Shown here: one piece after another, positions 34,033 through 43,285 of the stretch
Layout of the letters: every line of letters starts with the position of its first letter
Numbering within the stretch: the first letter of the stretch is position 1
Source: Prevotellaceae bacterium UBA1075
GTDB taxonomy: Bacteria; Bacteroidota; Bacteroidia; Bacteroidales; Bacteroidaceae
Assembly (NCBI GenBank): GCA_002316015.1
Contig: DCCS01000032.1
Coordinates: 32,381-96,380, forward strand
Direction of reading: 5' to 3'
DNA length: 64,000 nucleotides
Made by a program: the position numbers and the translations under genes
Notes under the pieces: model-generated
The model's input: the letters and a program-made list of their open reading frames with translations, nothing else
Told to the model about the DNA's origin: nothing
Databases searched by the model: none

Positions 34033-36540
34033 ATGAACATATCATACAAGTGGCTTCGCGAGTATGTGGACACCACACTCAGCGCCCGGGAAGTGGCCGA
34101 TGCGCTTACCAGTGTTGGGTTGGAGGTGGATGGTATTGAGGAAGTCCAGTCAATCAAAGGTGGACTGGATGGATTGTGGACTGCCCAAGTGTTGGCCTGC
34201 GAACCTCACCCCAACAGCGACCATATGCATGTCTGCAGCGTGGACACGGGCAAGGGCGAGCCTCTGCAGATTGTGTGCGGAGCACCCAATGTGGCAGCTG
34301 GGCAGAAGGTGATTGTTGCTGTTGTGGGCACCAAGCTGTATGATGGTGACGAGTGCTTTACCATCAAGAAAAGCAAACTCCGGGGCGTGGAGAGTTGCGG
34401 CATGATATGCGCCGAGGACGAGATAGGTGTCGGTAATGACCATAGCGGCATCATCGTCTTGCCCGAAGACACCCCTGTGGGCATTCCCGCCGCCGAGTAT
34501 TACCATATAGAGAGCGACTATGTGATAGAGGTTGACATCACTCCCAACCGTGCGGACGCGTGCAGTCACTATGGCGTGGCGCGCGACCTGTATGCCTGGC
34601 TGTTGCAGAATGGCTTCAAGACCAGTTTGCACAGGCCGTCCGTGGATGCATTCCTGGTTGACAACGAGGATCTTCCCATAAGCGTCACGGTTGAGAACAA
34701 GGAGGCGTGCCCACGCTATGCGGCTGTGAGCCTTACAGGCTGCAAGGTGAAGGAAAGCCCCGAGTGGCTGCAGGACAGGCTGCGTGTGATAGGCATACGC
34801 CCTATCAACAACATTGTGGATATCACCAATTACATCATGATGGCCTTCGGCACACCTCTGCATTGCTTTGACGCCGATATGATAAAGGGCAAGCATGTGA
34901 TTGTGAAGACTATGCCCGAGGGAACGCCCTTTGTGACCCTGGATGGTGTGGAGCACAAGCTCTCTGGCCACGACCTGGCCATCTGCAACGCCGAGGAGCC
35001 CATGTGCATAGCCGGCGTGTTTGGAGGCAAGGGCAGCGGTACCTACGACACCACCAAGGATGTGCTGCTTGAGAGTGCCTACTTCAATCCCACATGGATC
35101 CGCAAGAGCGCGCGCCGCCATGGCTTGAGCACGGATGCCAGTTTCCGTTTCGAGCGCGGTGTGGATCCCAATGCTCAGATTTATGCACTGAAGTTGGCTG
35201 CCCTGATGGCAAGGGAATTGGCTGGAGCCAAAGTCAGCATGGAGATTGTTGACACACGTCCAGAGCCTGTGCCTGGTTTTCCCGTGGAACTCAAGTACGA
35301 CTATGTGGACAGACTGGTGGGACAGCACATCCCCGCCGGAACCGTGCGGAGTATTGTGTCGAGCCTTGAGATGAGAATAGTCGAGGAGGATGCCGATGGA
35401 CTGAGTCTTGTGGTGCCTCCCTACCGGGTGGATGTCCAGCGCCCCTGTGACGTGGTGGAGGACATCCTGCGTATATATGGCTACAATCTGGTGGAAATGC
35501 CCACAACCCTGCACAGCAGCCTGGCGGTGAAGGGCGAGCCCGACAAGAGCCACAAGTTGCAGAACCTGGTGGGTGAGCAACTGGTGGGTGCCGGGTTCCG
35601 CGAGATACTGAACAACAGCCTGCAGCGTGGCGCTTACTATGATGGCCTGGAGTCCTACAAGAGCGAGAACCTGGTGAAGTTGCTTAATCCGCTCAGCCAG
35701 GACCTCAATGCCATGAGGCAGACGCTCCTGTTTGGCGGGCTGGAAAGTATCGCGCGCAACGTGAGCCACAAGAACCCCAACTTGCGTTTCTTCGAGTTTG
35801 GGAACTGCTACAAGTTCGAGGCCAGGAAGCGTTGTCCCGAGATTGTGCCCGGAGTGAGCAGCAGTCATGACCCCGAGGTCATAAAGCATGTGCTGGACGC
35901 TTACAGCGAGGACTATCACCTGGGGTTGTGGTGCACGGGAAAGAGAGTGAGCGGCAGTTGGGCACATCCTGACGAGGAGATGTCGTTTGCAGGACTAAAG
36001 GCACATGTAGTCAACATCCTCTCCCGCACGGGTGTTCCCTTTGGAATGCTGGTGTTTGCTGACGGAAAGAACGACATCTTCGACAAGAGCCTGCTCGTGC
36101 AGACGCGTGCAGGCAAGGTGCTCTGTGAGATGGGCATTGTGAGTCATGCGTTATTGGAGAGGTTCGGACTGGTGTCCCCTGTCTATTTCGCTGATCTTCA
36201 TTGGCACGTTCTTATGAAGTGCATACAGGGGAAAACGGTCATTTACAGAGAAATCAGCAAGTTCCCCGCAGTAAGCCGCGACCTGGCTCTACTGGTTGAC
36301 GAGAGTGTGGAGTTTGGCCAGATAGAGAAGGTTGCCTACCAGACTGAGAAGAAATTGCTGCGTGCGGTGAAACTCTTCGATGTGTATGAGGGCAAGAATC
36401 TGCCCAAGGGCAAGAAGTCATACGCCGTTAACTTCATCCTGCAGGATGACAGCAAGACACTCAATGACAAGCAGATTACTTCCATCATGCAGAAACTGGT
36501 GCAGCAACTGGGAAAGCAGTTAGGGGCAGAGTTGAGATAA
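34033..36540 (+). CDS. pheT: Phenylalanyl-tRNA synthetase beta chain
   Basis: PheT pairs with PheS to charge tRNA-Phe. The 835-residue protein has the start MNISYKWLREYVDTTLSAREVAD, an EMAP-type tRNA-binding domain (about 40-150, LACEPHPNSDHMHVCSVDTG), B3/B4 editing region (VENKEACPRYAAVSLTGCKVKESPEWL, RPINNIVDITNYIM), the B5 domain (SLVVPPYRVDVQRPCDVVEDILRIYGY) and the C-terminal ferredoxin-like anticodon domain (PAVSRDLALLVDESVEFGQIE). pheS is not adjacent. It starts the pheT-yebC run. Confidence 0.97.
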   Translation: MNISYKWLREYVDTTLSAREVADALTSVGLEVDGIEEVQSIKGGLDGLWTAQVLACEPHPNSDHMHVCSVDTGKGEPLQIVCGAPNVAAGQKVIVAVVGTKLYDGDECFTIKKSKLRGVESCGMICAEDEIGVGNDHSGIIVLPEDTPVGIPAAEYYHIESDYVIEVDITPNRADACSHYGVARDLYAWLLQNGFKTSLHRPSVDAFLVDNEDLPISVTVENKEACPRYAAVSLTGCKVKESPEWLQDRLRVIGIRPINNIVDITNYIMMAFGTPLHCFDADMIKGKHVIVKTMPEGTPFVTLDGVEHKLSGHDLAICNAEEPMCIAGVFGGKGSGTYDTTKDVLLESAYFNPTWIRKSARRHGLSTDASFRFERGVDPNAQIYALKLAALMARELAGAKVSMEIVDTRPEPVPGFPVELKYDYVDRLVGQHIPAGTVRSIVSSLEMRIVEEDADGLSLVVPPYRVDVQRPCDVVEDILRIYGYNLVEMPTTLHSSLAVKGEPDKSHKLQNLVGEQLVGAGFREILNNSLQRGAYYDGLESYKSENLVKLLNPLSQDLNAMRQTLLFGGLESIARNVSHKNPNLRFFEFGNCYKFEARKRCPEIVPGVSSSHDPEVIKHVLDAYSEDYHLGLWCTGKRVSGSWAHPDEEMSFAGLKAHVVNILSRTGVPFGMLVFADGKNDIFDKSLLVQTRAGKVLCEMGIVSHALLERFGLVSPVYFADLHWHVLMKCIQGKTVIYREISKFPAVSRDLALLVDESVEFGQIEKVAYQTEKKLLRAVKLFDVYEGKNLPKGKKSYAVNFILQDDSKTLNDKQITSIMQKLVQQLGKQLGAELR

Positions 36541-36590
36541 GGAAGAATAGAGCAGCAAGATAAACCGAAACAATATTATAACACAAACCA

Positions 36591-37328
36591 ATGGGAAGAG
36601 CATTTGAATACCGCAAGGCAACCAAACTGAAGAGATGGGGGCACATGGCCAAGACTTTCACACGACTGGGCAAGCAAATTGCCATAGCGGTCAAGGCGGC
36701 CGGGCCTGAGCCCGAGAACAATCCCGCGCTGCGCTCCGTGATTGCCGTGTGCAAGCGCGAGAACATGCCCAAGGACAACATAGAGCGTGCTATCAAGAAC
36801 GCCCTGGGCAAGGACCAGAGCGACTACAAGGAGGTGACTTACGAGGGATACGGGCCTCACGGGGTGGCCATATTGGTGGACACGCTTACCGACAACACCA
36901 CACGCACAGTGGCCGATGTGCGCAGCGTCTTCAACAAGTTCAGCGGAAACATGGGCACCACAGGGTCGCTCTCGTTCCTCTTTGACCACAAATGCGTGTT
37001 CACCTTCAAGAAGAAGGACGGCATGGACATGGATGACTTCATCCTGGAGATGATTGACTATGGAGTGGACGAGGAATTTGACCAGGACGAGGAAGAGGGA
37101 ACAATCACCATCTACGGGGAGCCCACCAGTTACAATGCCATTCAGAAGAAACTTGAGGCCGACGGGTTCGAGGATGTCGGCGGGGAGTTTACCTACATTC
37201 CCAATGACCTCAAGGACGTGACTCCCGAGCAGCGCGAGACCATCAACAAGATGGTGGACAAACTTGAGGAATTTGACGATGTGCAGACGGTATTCACCAA
37301 CATGAAACCCGAGGAGTCCGAGGAATAA
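36591..37328 (+). CDS. YebC/PmpR family protein
   Basis: A 245-residue YebC-family protein with MGRAFEYRKATKLKRWGHMAKTFTRLGKQIAIAVKA, RENMPKDNIERAIKNALG and ANNTTRTVADVRSVFNKFSGNMG-like repeats. The family was annotated as transcriptional regulators; recent work links some members to relief of ribosome stalling at proline runs. It follows pheT by 50 bases and its stop overlaps the next ATG by one base (TAATG), suggesting coupling with the TSCPD gene. Confidence 0.93.
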   Translation: MGRAFEYRKATKLKRWGHMAKTFTRLGKQIAIAVKAAGPEPENNPALRSVIAVCKRENMPKDNIERAIKNALGKDQSDYKEVTYEGYGPHGVAILVDTLTDNTTRTVADVRSVFNKFSGNMGTTGSLSFLFDHKCVFTFKKKDGMDMDDFILEMIDYGVDEEFDQDEEEGTITIYGEPTSYNAIQKKLEADGFEDVGGEFTYIPNDLKDVTPEQRETINKMVDKLEEFDDVQTVFTNMKPEESEE

Positions 37329-37630
37329 TGGAACTGCAGGAGAACAAGGTCGTCAACGAGAACGGAGAGCGCACGCTGCTTTACAAGACACAGGGCACGT
37401 GCAGCAGGTACATCGAGGTAGGTGTCAAGGATGGACGCGTGACGCGGTGCCGTTTCCATGGAGGATGCGACGGAAACACAAAGGGTCTGTCGCAACTGGT
37501 GGTTGGCATGAAGACTGAGGACGTGATTTCCCGGCTGCACGGAGTAAGGTGTGGGATGAAGAGCACCTCGTGCCCCGACCAGTTGTGCAAGGCTCTGCAA
37601 CGGGTCGAAGGCAGCAAGGATGAGGAGTGA
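37328..37630 (+). CDS. TSCPD domain protein
   Basis: A 100-residue protein of the small TSCPD family. It has TQGTCSRYIEVGVKDGRVTRCRFHGGCDGNTKGLSQLVVGM and ends GVRCGMKSTSCPDQLCKAL, the domain that gives the family its name and also occurs as a C-terminal part of ribonucleotide reductases. Clustered Cys suggest metal or redox binding. The molecular role is not known. It is translationally coupled to yebC. Confidence 0.88.
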   Translation: MELQENKVVNENGERTLLYKTQGTCSRYIEVGVKDGRVTRCRFHGGCDGNTKGLSQLVVGMKTEDVISRLHGVRCGMKSTSCPDQLCKALQRVEGSKDEE

Positions 37631-37725
37631 AGCGTAGTGCCCTGTGCAGGCAGGAAACAATATGTGGGGAGGAGTTCTCGGCACGGCTGCGTGCGCAGAA
37701 CTCCTCCCTTTCTCAATTCCCGCGC

Positions 37726-39324
37726 ATGAACAAAGGAAAGCGTATCTATATCGCCATTGACCTGAAGAGTTTCTTCGCGTCGGTAGAGTGTGTGGAGAGA
37801 GGGCTCAACCCCCTCTCCACCAATCTTGTCGTGGCCGACTCCTCACGCACGGAGAAGACCATTTGCCTGGCTGTGTCACCTTCGCTCAAGGCATACGGCA
37901 TATCCGGACGGGCCCGGCTATTCGAAGTCGTTCAACGTGTGCGGCAGGTAAATGCGGAACGCGCGCTGGCATGCCGGAGGCCTGCCAGCGCCAAGACCTG
38001 GAATGCCGAAGACCTTCAGGCACATCCCGACTGGCAGGTGGATTATATCGTGGCACCTCCACGCATGGCTTATTATATAAGGTACAGCCGTCTCGTGTAC
38101 GAGACTTACCTGAAGTATGTTTCGCCCGATGACATACACGTCTATAGCATCGACGAGGTGTTCATGGATGTCACCGACTACCTTTTCATCTACAGGCAGA
38201 CCGCGCGCCAACTGGCCATGACCATGATCCGCGATGTGCTCAAGACCACCGGCATAACGGCCACGGCGGGCATCGGCACCAACCTGTACCTGGCCAAGGT
38301 GGCCATGGATATCGTGGCAAAGCATATCCCCGCCGACAAGGATGGCGTGAGGATTGCGGAACTGGACGAGATGTCTTACAGGCAGACACTCTGGAGCCAC
38401 CGCCCACTGACGGACTTCTGGCGTGTGGGCAGGGGCACGGCACACCGGCTTGAGTCACATGGCCTGCGCACGATGGGCGATGTGGCCAGGCAGTCGGTGA
38501 ACAATGAGGAGTACCTGTACCGGATGTTTGGAGTCAACGCGGAACTCCTTATTGACCACGCCTGGGGATGGGAGCCGTGCACCATCCAGGCAATAAAGGC
38601 TTACCGTCCCGAAACCAACTCCATGTCCAGCGGGCAGGTGCTGCACACCCCGTACACTTGGGCCAAGGCGCGCGTGGTGGTCCATGAGATGGCCGAGGCC
38701 GCCGCGCTCGCCCTATTGGACAGGAGACTGGTCACCAGCCAGCTGGTCCTCTATGTGGGATATGACACCGAAAGCCTTTCCGACAGCGTCATACGCGCCG
38801 GTTATCATGGCGAAGTCCAGCTTGACCATTACGGGCGGCCCGTGCCCAGGCCCGCGCATGGAAACTGCAGGCTCGAGTATCCCACCTCGTCATCCCGGCT
38901 TATCTCACAGGCCGTGCTTGCCCTTTTCGACCGCATCACAGACCGGCAGTTGCTTGTCCGCAGGCTCAACCTCACCTCATGCCATGTGCAAAGCGAGGAC
39001 AGCGAGTCTTGTCTGAAGCAGAAGGGCAGGCCCGTGCAACTTGACCTCTTCACCGACTACGAACAGGAAAGACGCGACACAGAGGTGAGGGAAAAGGCTC
39101 TGCAGCGTGAGCGCAAACTGCAGCAGACGGTGCTGGAGATTAAGAAGCGTTTTGGGAAAAACGCAATTCTCATGGGGCTGAACTTTGACGAGGGCGCCAC
39201 CGCCATGGAACGCAACAGGCAGATAGGGGGACATTCCGCAGGAACCACTCCCGCCATGCAGGAGCGGGCTTCGCGGAAAAACAGGGACATGCACAATAAT
39301 TCGGACAACCAAACTTCCAGGTGA
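37726..39324 (+). CDS. Y-family (translesion) DNA polymerase
   Basis: A 532-residue Y-family polymerase of the DinB/UmuC type, which copies past damaged bases. Palm acidic residues are Asp12 in YIAIDLKSFFASVE and Asp143-Glu144 in SIDEVFMDVTDY. The thumb and HhH region include ATAGIGTNLYLAKVAMDIVAKH and LTDFWRVGRGTAHRLESHGLRTMGDVA. The palm has an insert relative to minimal DinB. The C-terminus is a long charged tail (about 445-532). ATG 37726 (MNKGKRIYI) was chosen; the ORF could extend to 37627 but the added residues are atypical. It is paired with a tiny YolD-like gene. Confidence 0.92.
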   Translation: MNKGKRIYIAIDLKSFFASVECVERGLNPLSTNLVVADSSRTEKTICLAVSPSLKAYGISGRARLFEVVQRVRQVNAERALACRRPASAKTWNAEDLQAHPDWQVDYIVAPPRMAYYIRYSRLVYETYLKYVSPDDIHVYSIDEVFMDVTDYLFIYRQTARQLAMTMIRDVLKTTGITATAGIGTNLYLAKVAMDIVAKHIPADKDGVRIAELDEMSYRQTLWSHRPLTDFWRVGRGTAHRLESHGLRTMGDVARQSVNNEEYLYRMFGVNAELLIDHAWGWEPCTIQAIKAYRPETNSMSSGQVLHTPYTWAKARVVVHEMAEAAALALLDRRLVTSQLVLYVGYDTESLSDSVIRAGYHGEVQLDHYGRPVPRPAHGNCRLEYPTSSSRLISQAVLALFDRITDRQLLVRRLNLTSCHVQSEDSESCLKQKGRPVQLDLFTDYEQERRDTEVREKALQRERKLQQTVLEIKKRFGKNAILMGLNFDEGATAMERNRQIGGHSAGTTPAMQERASRKNRDMHNNSDNQTSR

Positions 39325-39325
39325 C

Positions 39326-39505
39326 ATGAATGACTACGAGGACATTATCAACATGGAGCACCACACCTCCACCACGCATCCGCGCATGTCGATGCACGCG
39401 CGGGCCGCACAGTTTGCCTCCTTTTCAGCCCTTACTGAAAAGAAGGACGCGTGTGATGACGACGGGGCGAATGACACCATCGGGCAACCCAATGCCAAGC
39501 AGTGA
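39326..39505 (+). CDS. Short YolD-like protein next to the Y-family polymerase
   Basis: ATG 39326 opens a 59-codon frame one base after the polymerase stop, ending TGA at 39505. Its start MNDYEDIINMEHHTSTTHPR and MSMHARAAQFASFSALTEKK matches the pattern of YolD-like proteins that sit beside Y-family polymerases (DIIN, HH, MS, RAAQF, FAALT). Family members are usually longer, with a second half after FAALTGYD; here the tail turns into acidic DACDDDGANDTIGQPNAKQ, so it may be truncated or a short variant. A regulatory partner role for the polymerase is inferred. Confidence 0.65.
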   Translation: MNDYEDIINMEHHTSTTHPRMSMHARAAQFASFSALTEKKDACDDDGANDTIGQPNAKQ

Positions 39506-39769
39506 GGGATGTGGCCGCGTCACAAAAGCAGGGGAATGCCATGGAGTGCTCCCGCACGTGCCAAAGGCCGCGCACGAGAAGCAACGAACTGCAACTTGGC
39601 TGACAGGATGAAGAGTTTACGTCAGGCAGTCCCCCCTCCTGTCATCCGTACGGACACAGCCACACAAAAGCACGTCACTCACGGCGCATACTGGCGTCTC
39701 CGCATCGCCCGGCGCGCGTGCGGCAAGAGGGGAGACGGCGCGGCATGGGCTGCACGCTTGCCTTCGTGT

Positions 39770-39859
39770 CCAGTACCAGCCCGGTGGTACTGCAGTTTCG
39801 GACACATGGCACTGCAGTTTCACCATGCCTGCACTCCAGTACCAGGCTGCTGGTACTGG
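39770..39859. repeat. Palindrome/direct-repeat cluster
   Basis: CCAGTACCAG (39836-39845) pairs perfectly with CTGGTACTGG (39850-39859) around GCTG. An earlier CAGTACCA (39771-39778) pairs with TGGTACTG (39785-39792). Between them ACTGCAGTTT occurs at 39789-39798 and 39811-39820. Two related hairpins therefore flank a short direct repeat. Confidence 0.7.
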
Positions 39860-40050
39860 CGGTACAGGCGGATGGCTTGCCAGTCCCGGTGACGTGCCCC
39901 CGCCCTTTCAGGCCACTGTGCCCGGTCCGTCATCCCGGGCGGGCGTTCACCTTTCCTGCAGTCTTGTTTCCCCGTCTCCTGTTTTCCCCGTGGCTTAGCC
40001 TGGCTTGTGGACAAGGGGACGGCCGCCAGGGTGACGCAGTACAATAGACA

Positions 40051-40087
40051 GGGGCCGCGCCGCATGTGCAGTGTGCGGCGCGGCCCC
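40051..40087. terminator. Strong GC hairpin after the tricorn-like gene
   Basis: GGGGCCGCGCCGCA (40051-40064) pairs with TGCGGCGCGGCCCC (40074-40087), 14 bp perfect, 9-base loop. It lies 17 bases after the minus-strand stop at 40104. There is no T tract. The core CGCCGCATGTGC recurs in the hairpin at 54919. Confidence 0.5.
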
Positions 40088-40103
40088 GGATGCTTTTTGG
40101 GGC

Positions 40104-43100
40104 TTACCGGCCCAGCAGCAGCCTTACGGCCTGCTCTATCTGCGTGTCTTTTCCGCCCAAAAGGTCGGCGGGGGACAGATAGCACTCAATGTCGGGCTCC
40201 AGTTGCTGGTTCTCCAGGAGGTGGCCACGGTTGTCCATCGAACTCACTTGCGGGATGCCAAACACATAGTCACCTACCGTCTCCCACCACACGGCGGTCA
40301 TCGTGCCGGGTACGGGCGCGCCCACCAGCCGTCCGATGCCCAGTTCGCGGTAGAGCCAGGGCGTGCCGTGCGCGTTGGAGTAGTTGTCTTCACAGATGAG
40401 CATGCACGAGGGCTTCACCCAGCGGTTGTAGGGGTCGTCGCCTATGTGCTGTCCGCGTGGCATGTAGCGCACGGTGCGCTTGCCCGAGAGCAGCTCGCAC
40501 ACGTCATTGTGCAGCCATCCGCCCCCGTTGTGCCGTGTGTCCACGATGACGGCCTCCCTCTGCCTGTTCTTGTCGCTCAGCAGCGTGCTGTAGAGCCGGT
40601 GGAAACTCTCGCCGTTCATGGCCTCGATGTGCACGTATGCCAGTTTGCCGCCCGACAGGCTGTCCACCAGGGCTGTGTTCCTGCGCACCCACCGGCGGTA
40701 GAGCAGGTCGTCCTGCGCGGACGCGGATATGGGTCGCATGAGTATGTCCTCCTTGCGCCCCTTGATGGTGAGCCTGGTCAGCACGCCCGCCTTTCCGGCC
40801 AGCAGGGGCAGGTAATCCTCCTTCGCCCCGATGGCCTTTCCGTCAATGGCCGTGATGATGGAGCCTGCCTTGATGTCGGGGTGGGTGTCCAGGGGCCCTC
40901 CGGGCAGAGTCTCCGCCAGGCGTATGCCCGCTCCCTGGTAAGTCTCGTCAAACAGGGCTCCCAGTTCGGCTGTGGGGAGCGCGCTGCCTGAGGGGCGGTA
41001 GATGCATCCCGTATGCGACACGTTCAGTTCGCCCAGCAGCTCGCTGGCCAGGATGCTGAAGTCATAGCCGTTGTCGATGTGCGGCAGGAACTTCTTATAT
41101 ACCGTGTAGAGCGAGTCCCAGGGCGCTCCGTTCATGTCGGGGTCATAGAGTTTCTCCTTGGTCTGCCTCCAGATATGCTCATAGAGGCAAGCCTGCTCCT
41201 CCTGTGTGCGGTGTGAGGCGAAGGTCTCGAAGGGAACTTCCTTGATGGCCGATGTGGCCAGTTCCAGCCGCTGGATGGTGCCGCCGTTCCCAGTGAAGAA
41301 GCAGTATTTCAGTTCTTTGTCGGGGCGCATCAGACCCGCGCTGATGTTCTTCAGTTTCATCTCGGTACGCTCCTCCTTGAAGTCGCGCATCCACAGGGCC
41401 ATGCCCCCATTGTAGGGGGCCACATAGTAGAGCCTGGTGCCCTTGCTGTCCATGATGGCATCACCCAGGCGGGTGGACGTGGGGGTCAGGCGCATGGTGC
41501 GCGTCTCGAGGTTGGCCAGGTCAAAGTGCAGTTCCTTCACCTCCTGCCTGGTGGAGTCCCTCTTGCTCTTCTTGCTGTCATCGGATGCTTCCAGCAGCGC
41601 GAGGTCTTCCTTGGAGAGGCGGAACTCATCGTAGGCCGCCGCGTCAAAGAACATCACATATTCGTCCCACTCGGCGCCCCATGAGCCGTGGGCGCGGTAG
41701 CCGGCGCGGTCGCTGCGGAATATCATGGCACGTCCGTCCATGACCCAGCGCGGACTGCTGTCGGTATATCCGCTCTGTGTGAGGTTGACAGGCTCACCCT
41801 TGCCGTCGGCCCTCAGCAGCGCGATGTCGCCTATGCACCAGCCCGCCGTGCCGTTGTAGGTGGCCAGGAGCCATTTGCTGTCGGGGCTCCAGGTGAAGTG
41901 CTGGTCGCCGTCGCTGTAGCTGTAGGTGTACTTGCCGTCCATCACGGTGTGGCTCTTGCCGCTCTTGGTGTCCATCACCTTGATGGTGGTGCGGTTCTCC
42001 AGATAGGCGATGCTCTTGCCGTCGGGACTGTAGGCGGGCTGGAAGGAGGTGGCCTGCCCGTCGGTCAGCCTGCGCTCGGTGGTCTGTGTGCAGTAGGCCA
42101 TGGACTTCTCCTTGCTGCCCTTTATCTCGCACTCGTAGATGCTCCACACACCGCCGCGCTCCGAGTCGTAGGCCACGGCCTTGCCGTCGGGCCGGAAACT
42201 CACGGTGCGCTCCCGTCCGGGCGTGTCGGTCAGCTGCCGGGTGGTCTTGTATTCCGCGTCTGTCACATACACGTCCCCGTTCAGGATAAAGGCCACCTGC
42301 TTACCGTCGGGGGACACGCTGATGCTGGTGGCCCCCTGCCTCACCTTGTCCTGCCTGAGAGGTTCGGGCTTGTTGTCATTTATGATGGAAACGCTCACGG
42401 GCTGGGGCTGTGAGCCTGGGGTGAGCGTGTAGATGCCCCCATCATGGGAGAAGCAGAGCGTGCCCTGGCCAGACACGGACAGGTAGCGGACTGGAGAGCC
42501 GTGGAAATGTGTCAGCTGTATCCGCTTTCCGTTTGCCGTGCGCTGGGCCACATTAAGCGTTCCATCCTCCTCGTCGATGCAATAGAAGCCCTCGCCAGTT
42601 GGGTTCCACAGCGGGTCGCGCACCTCGGCATGCGTGGTGGTGAGTTGCTGGTACTGCCCGTCCTTCACGCTCCACACGTCGCGGGTGATGCTGCTGGTGT
42701 GATGCTTGCGCCACAGGTTCTCGTACCCCTTTACATTATTATATATGATAGAGCCGTCATGGCCCACGCACACGTTGTCCATGGGCAGGGCAGAGTAGAG
42801 GGTCTGCCGCCCGCCCGAGAGGCTCACGCGGTACACCTTCTTATAGGTGCTGCCTGGGAAGATGATGTCCCGGGCCGTGGGGTGGCCTGTGCGGCTGAAG
42901 AGGATGGTGCTCTCGTCGAGCCATCCGGCCACGGTCTCGGTCGCGCTGTGTGCGGTGAGCCGCCTGGCGGGGCCACCCCCGGCAGGCATCACATACACGT
43001 CCATGCTGCCAGAGCGGTCGCTGCTGAAGGCGATGTGCTTGCCGTCGGGACTCCAGCAGGGGGCGGTGTCATAGGCAGGGCTGGTGGTGAGCTGGCTGGC

Positions 43101-43283
43101 GGCTCCTCCCCCGGCGGGCACGGTGTAGATGTCGCCCATGTAGCAGAAGGCTATCTGCTTGCCGTCGGGACTTATCCTCACGGGGCGTAGCCACAGCGGA
43201 GCATTGCCCGCCAGAGCATGGCAGAATCCTGCGGCAAGAAGGCATGCTGTAACAGAACGTTTGGCTATGAGTCTCCTGTACAT
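40104..43283 (-). CDS. Tricorn-like S41 peptidase
   Basis: A 1059-residue secreted or periplasmic protease of the tricorn/S41 type. It has a signal peptide (RSVTACLLAAGFCHALAG), then repeated WD/TolB-like blades (RISPDGKQIAFCYMGDIYTV, CWSPDGKHIAFSSDRSG, AYSPDGKSIAYLENRT, about 30-680), a PDZ-like domain (ETYQGAGIRLAETL, DIKAGSIITAIDGKAI, about 880) and the S41 catalytic core with VDTRHNGGGWLHNDVCELL and the nucleophile region around Ser969 in EDNYSNAHGTPWLY. It degrades peptides; the substrate is unknown. The ATG at 43283 follows the antiporter stop by two bases. A longer reading into the antiporter is excluded. Confidence 0.9.
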   Translation of the reverse strand: MYRRLIAKRSVTACLLAAGFCHALAGNAPLWLRPVRISPDGKQIAFCYMGDIYTVPAGGGAASQLTTSPAYDTAPCWSPDGKHIAFSSDRSGSMDVYVMPAGGGPARRLTAHSATETVAGWLDESTILFSRTGHPTARDIIFPGSTYKKVYRVSLSGGRQTLYSALPMDNVCVGHDGSIIYNNVKGYENLWRKHHTSSITRDVWSVKDGQYQQLTTTHAEVRDPLWNPTGEGFYCIDEEDGTLNVAQRTANGKRIQLTHFHGSPVRYLSVSGQGTLCFSHDGGIYTLTPGSQPQPVSVSIINDNKPEPLRQDKVRQGATSISVSPDGKQVAFILNGDVYVTDAEYKTTRQLTDTPGRERTVSFRPDGKAVAYDSERGGVWSIYECEIKGSKEKSMAYCTQTTERRLTDGQATSFQPAYSPDGKSIAYLENRTTIKVMDTKSGKSHTVMDGKYTYSYSDGDQHFTWSPDSKWLLATYNGTAGWCIGDIALLRADGKGEPVNLTQSGYTDSSPRWVMDGRAMIFRSDRAGYRAHGSWGAEWDEYVMFFDAAAYDEFRLSKEDLALLEASDDSKKSKRDSTRQEVKELHFDLANLETRTMRLTPTSTRLGDAIMDSKGTRLYYVAPYNGGMALWMRDFKEERTEMKLKNISAGLMRPDKELKYCFFTGNGGTIQRLELATSAIKEVPFETFASHRTQEEQACLYEHIWRQTKEKLYDPDMNGAPWDSLYTVYKKFLPHIDNGYDFSILASELLGELNVSHTGCIYRPSGSALPTAELGALFDETYQGAGIRLAETLPGGPLDTHPDIKAGSIITAIDGKAIGAKEDYLPLLAGKAGVLTRLTIKGRKEDILMRPISASAQDDLLYRRWVRRNTALVDSLSGGKLAYVHIEAMNGESFHRLYSTLLSDKNRQREAVIVDTRHNGGGWLHNDVCELLSGKRTVRYMPRGQHIGDDPYNRWVKPSCMLICEDNYSNAHGTPWLYRELGIGRLVGAPVPGTMTAVWWETVGDYVFGIPQVSSMDNRGHLLENQQLEPDIECYLSPADLLGGKDTQIEQAVRLLLGR

Positions 43284-43285
43284 GG

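Larger units (their letters stand above)
39506..40103. other. GC-rich gene-free region with hairpins
   Basis: 598 bases without a supported gene between convergent units. It contains a CCAGTACCAG/CTGGTACTGG palindrome cluster with a 22-base spaced direct repeat (39770-39859), and a 14-bp stem hairpin near the tricorn-protease end (40051-40087). The ORFs seen here look like random high-GC frames. Confidence 0.65.

Noticed and set aside
34150..35967. 605-codon minus-strand ORF opposite pheT
   Set aside because: Antisense shadow of pheT; no recognisable motif.
37627..37725. N-terminal extension of the Y-family polymerase
   Set aside because: Those codons run through the terminal bases of the TSCPD gene and match no family start; MNKGKRIYIAID at 37726 is the normal beginning.
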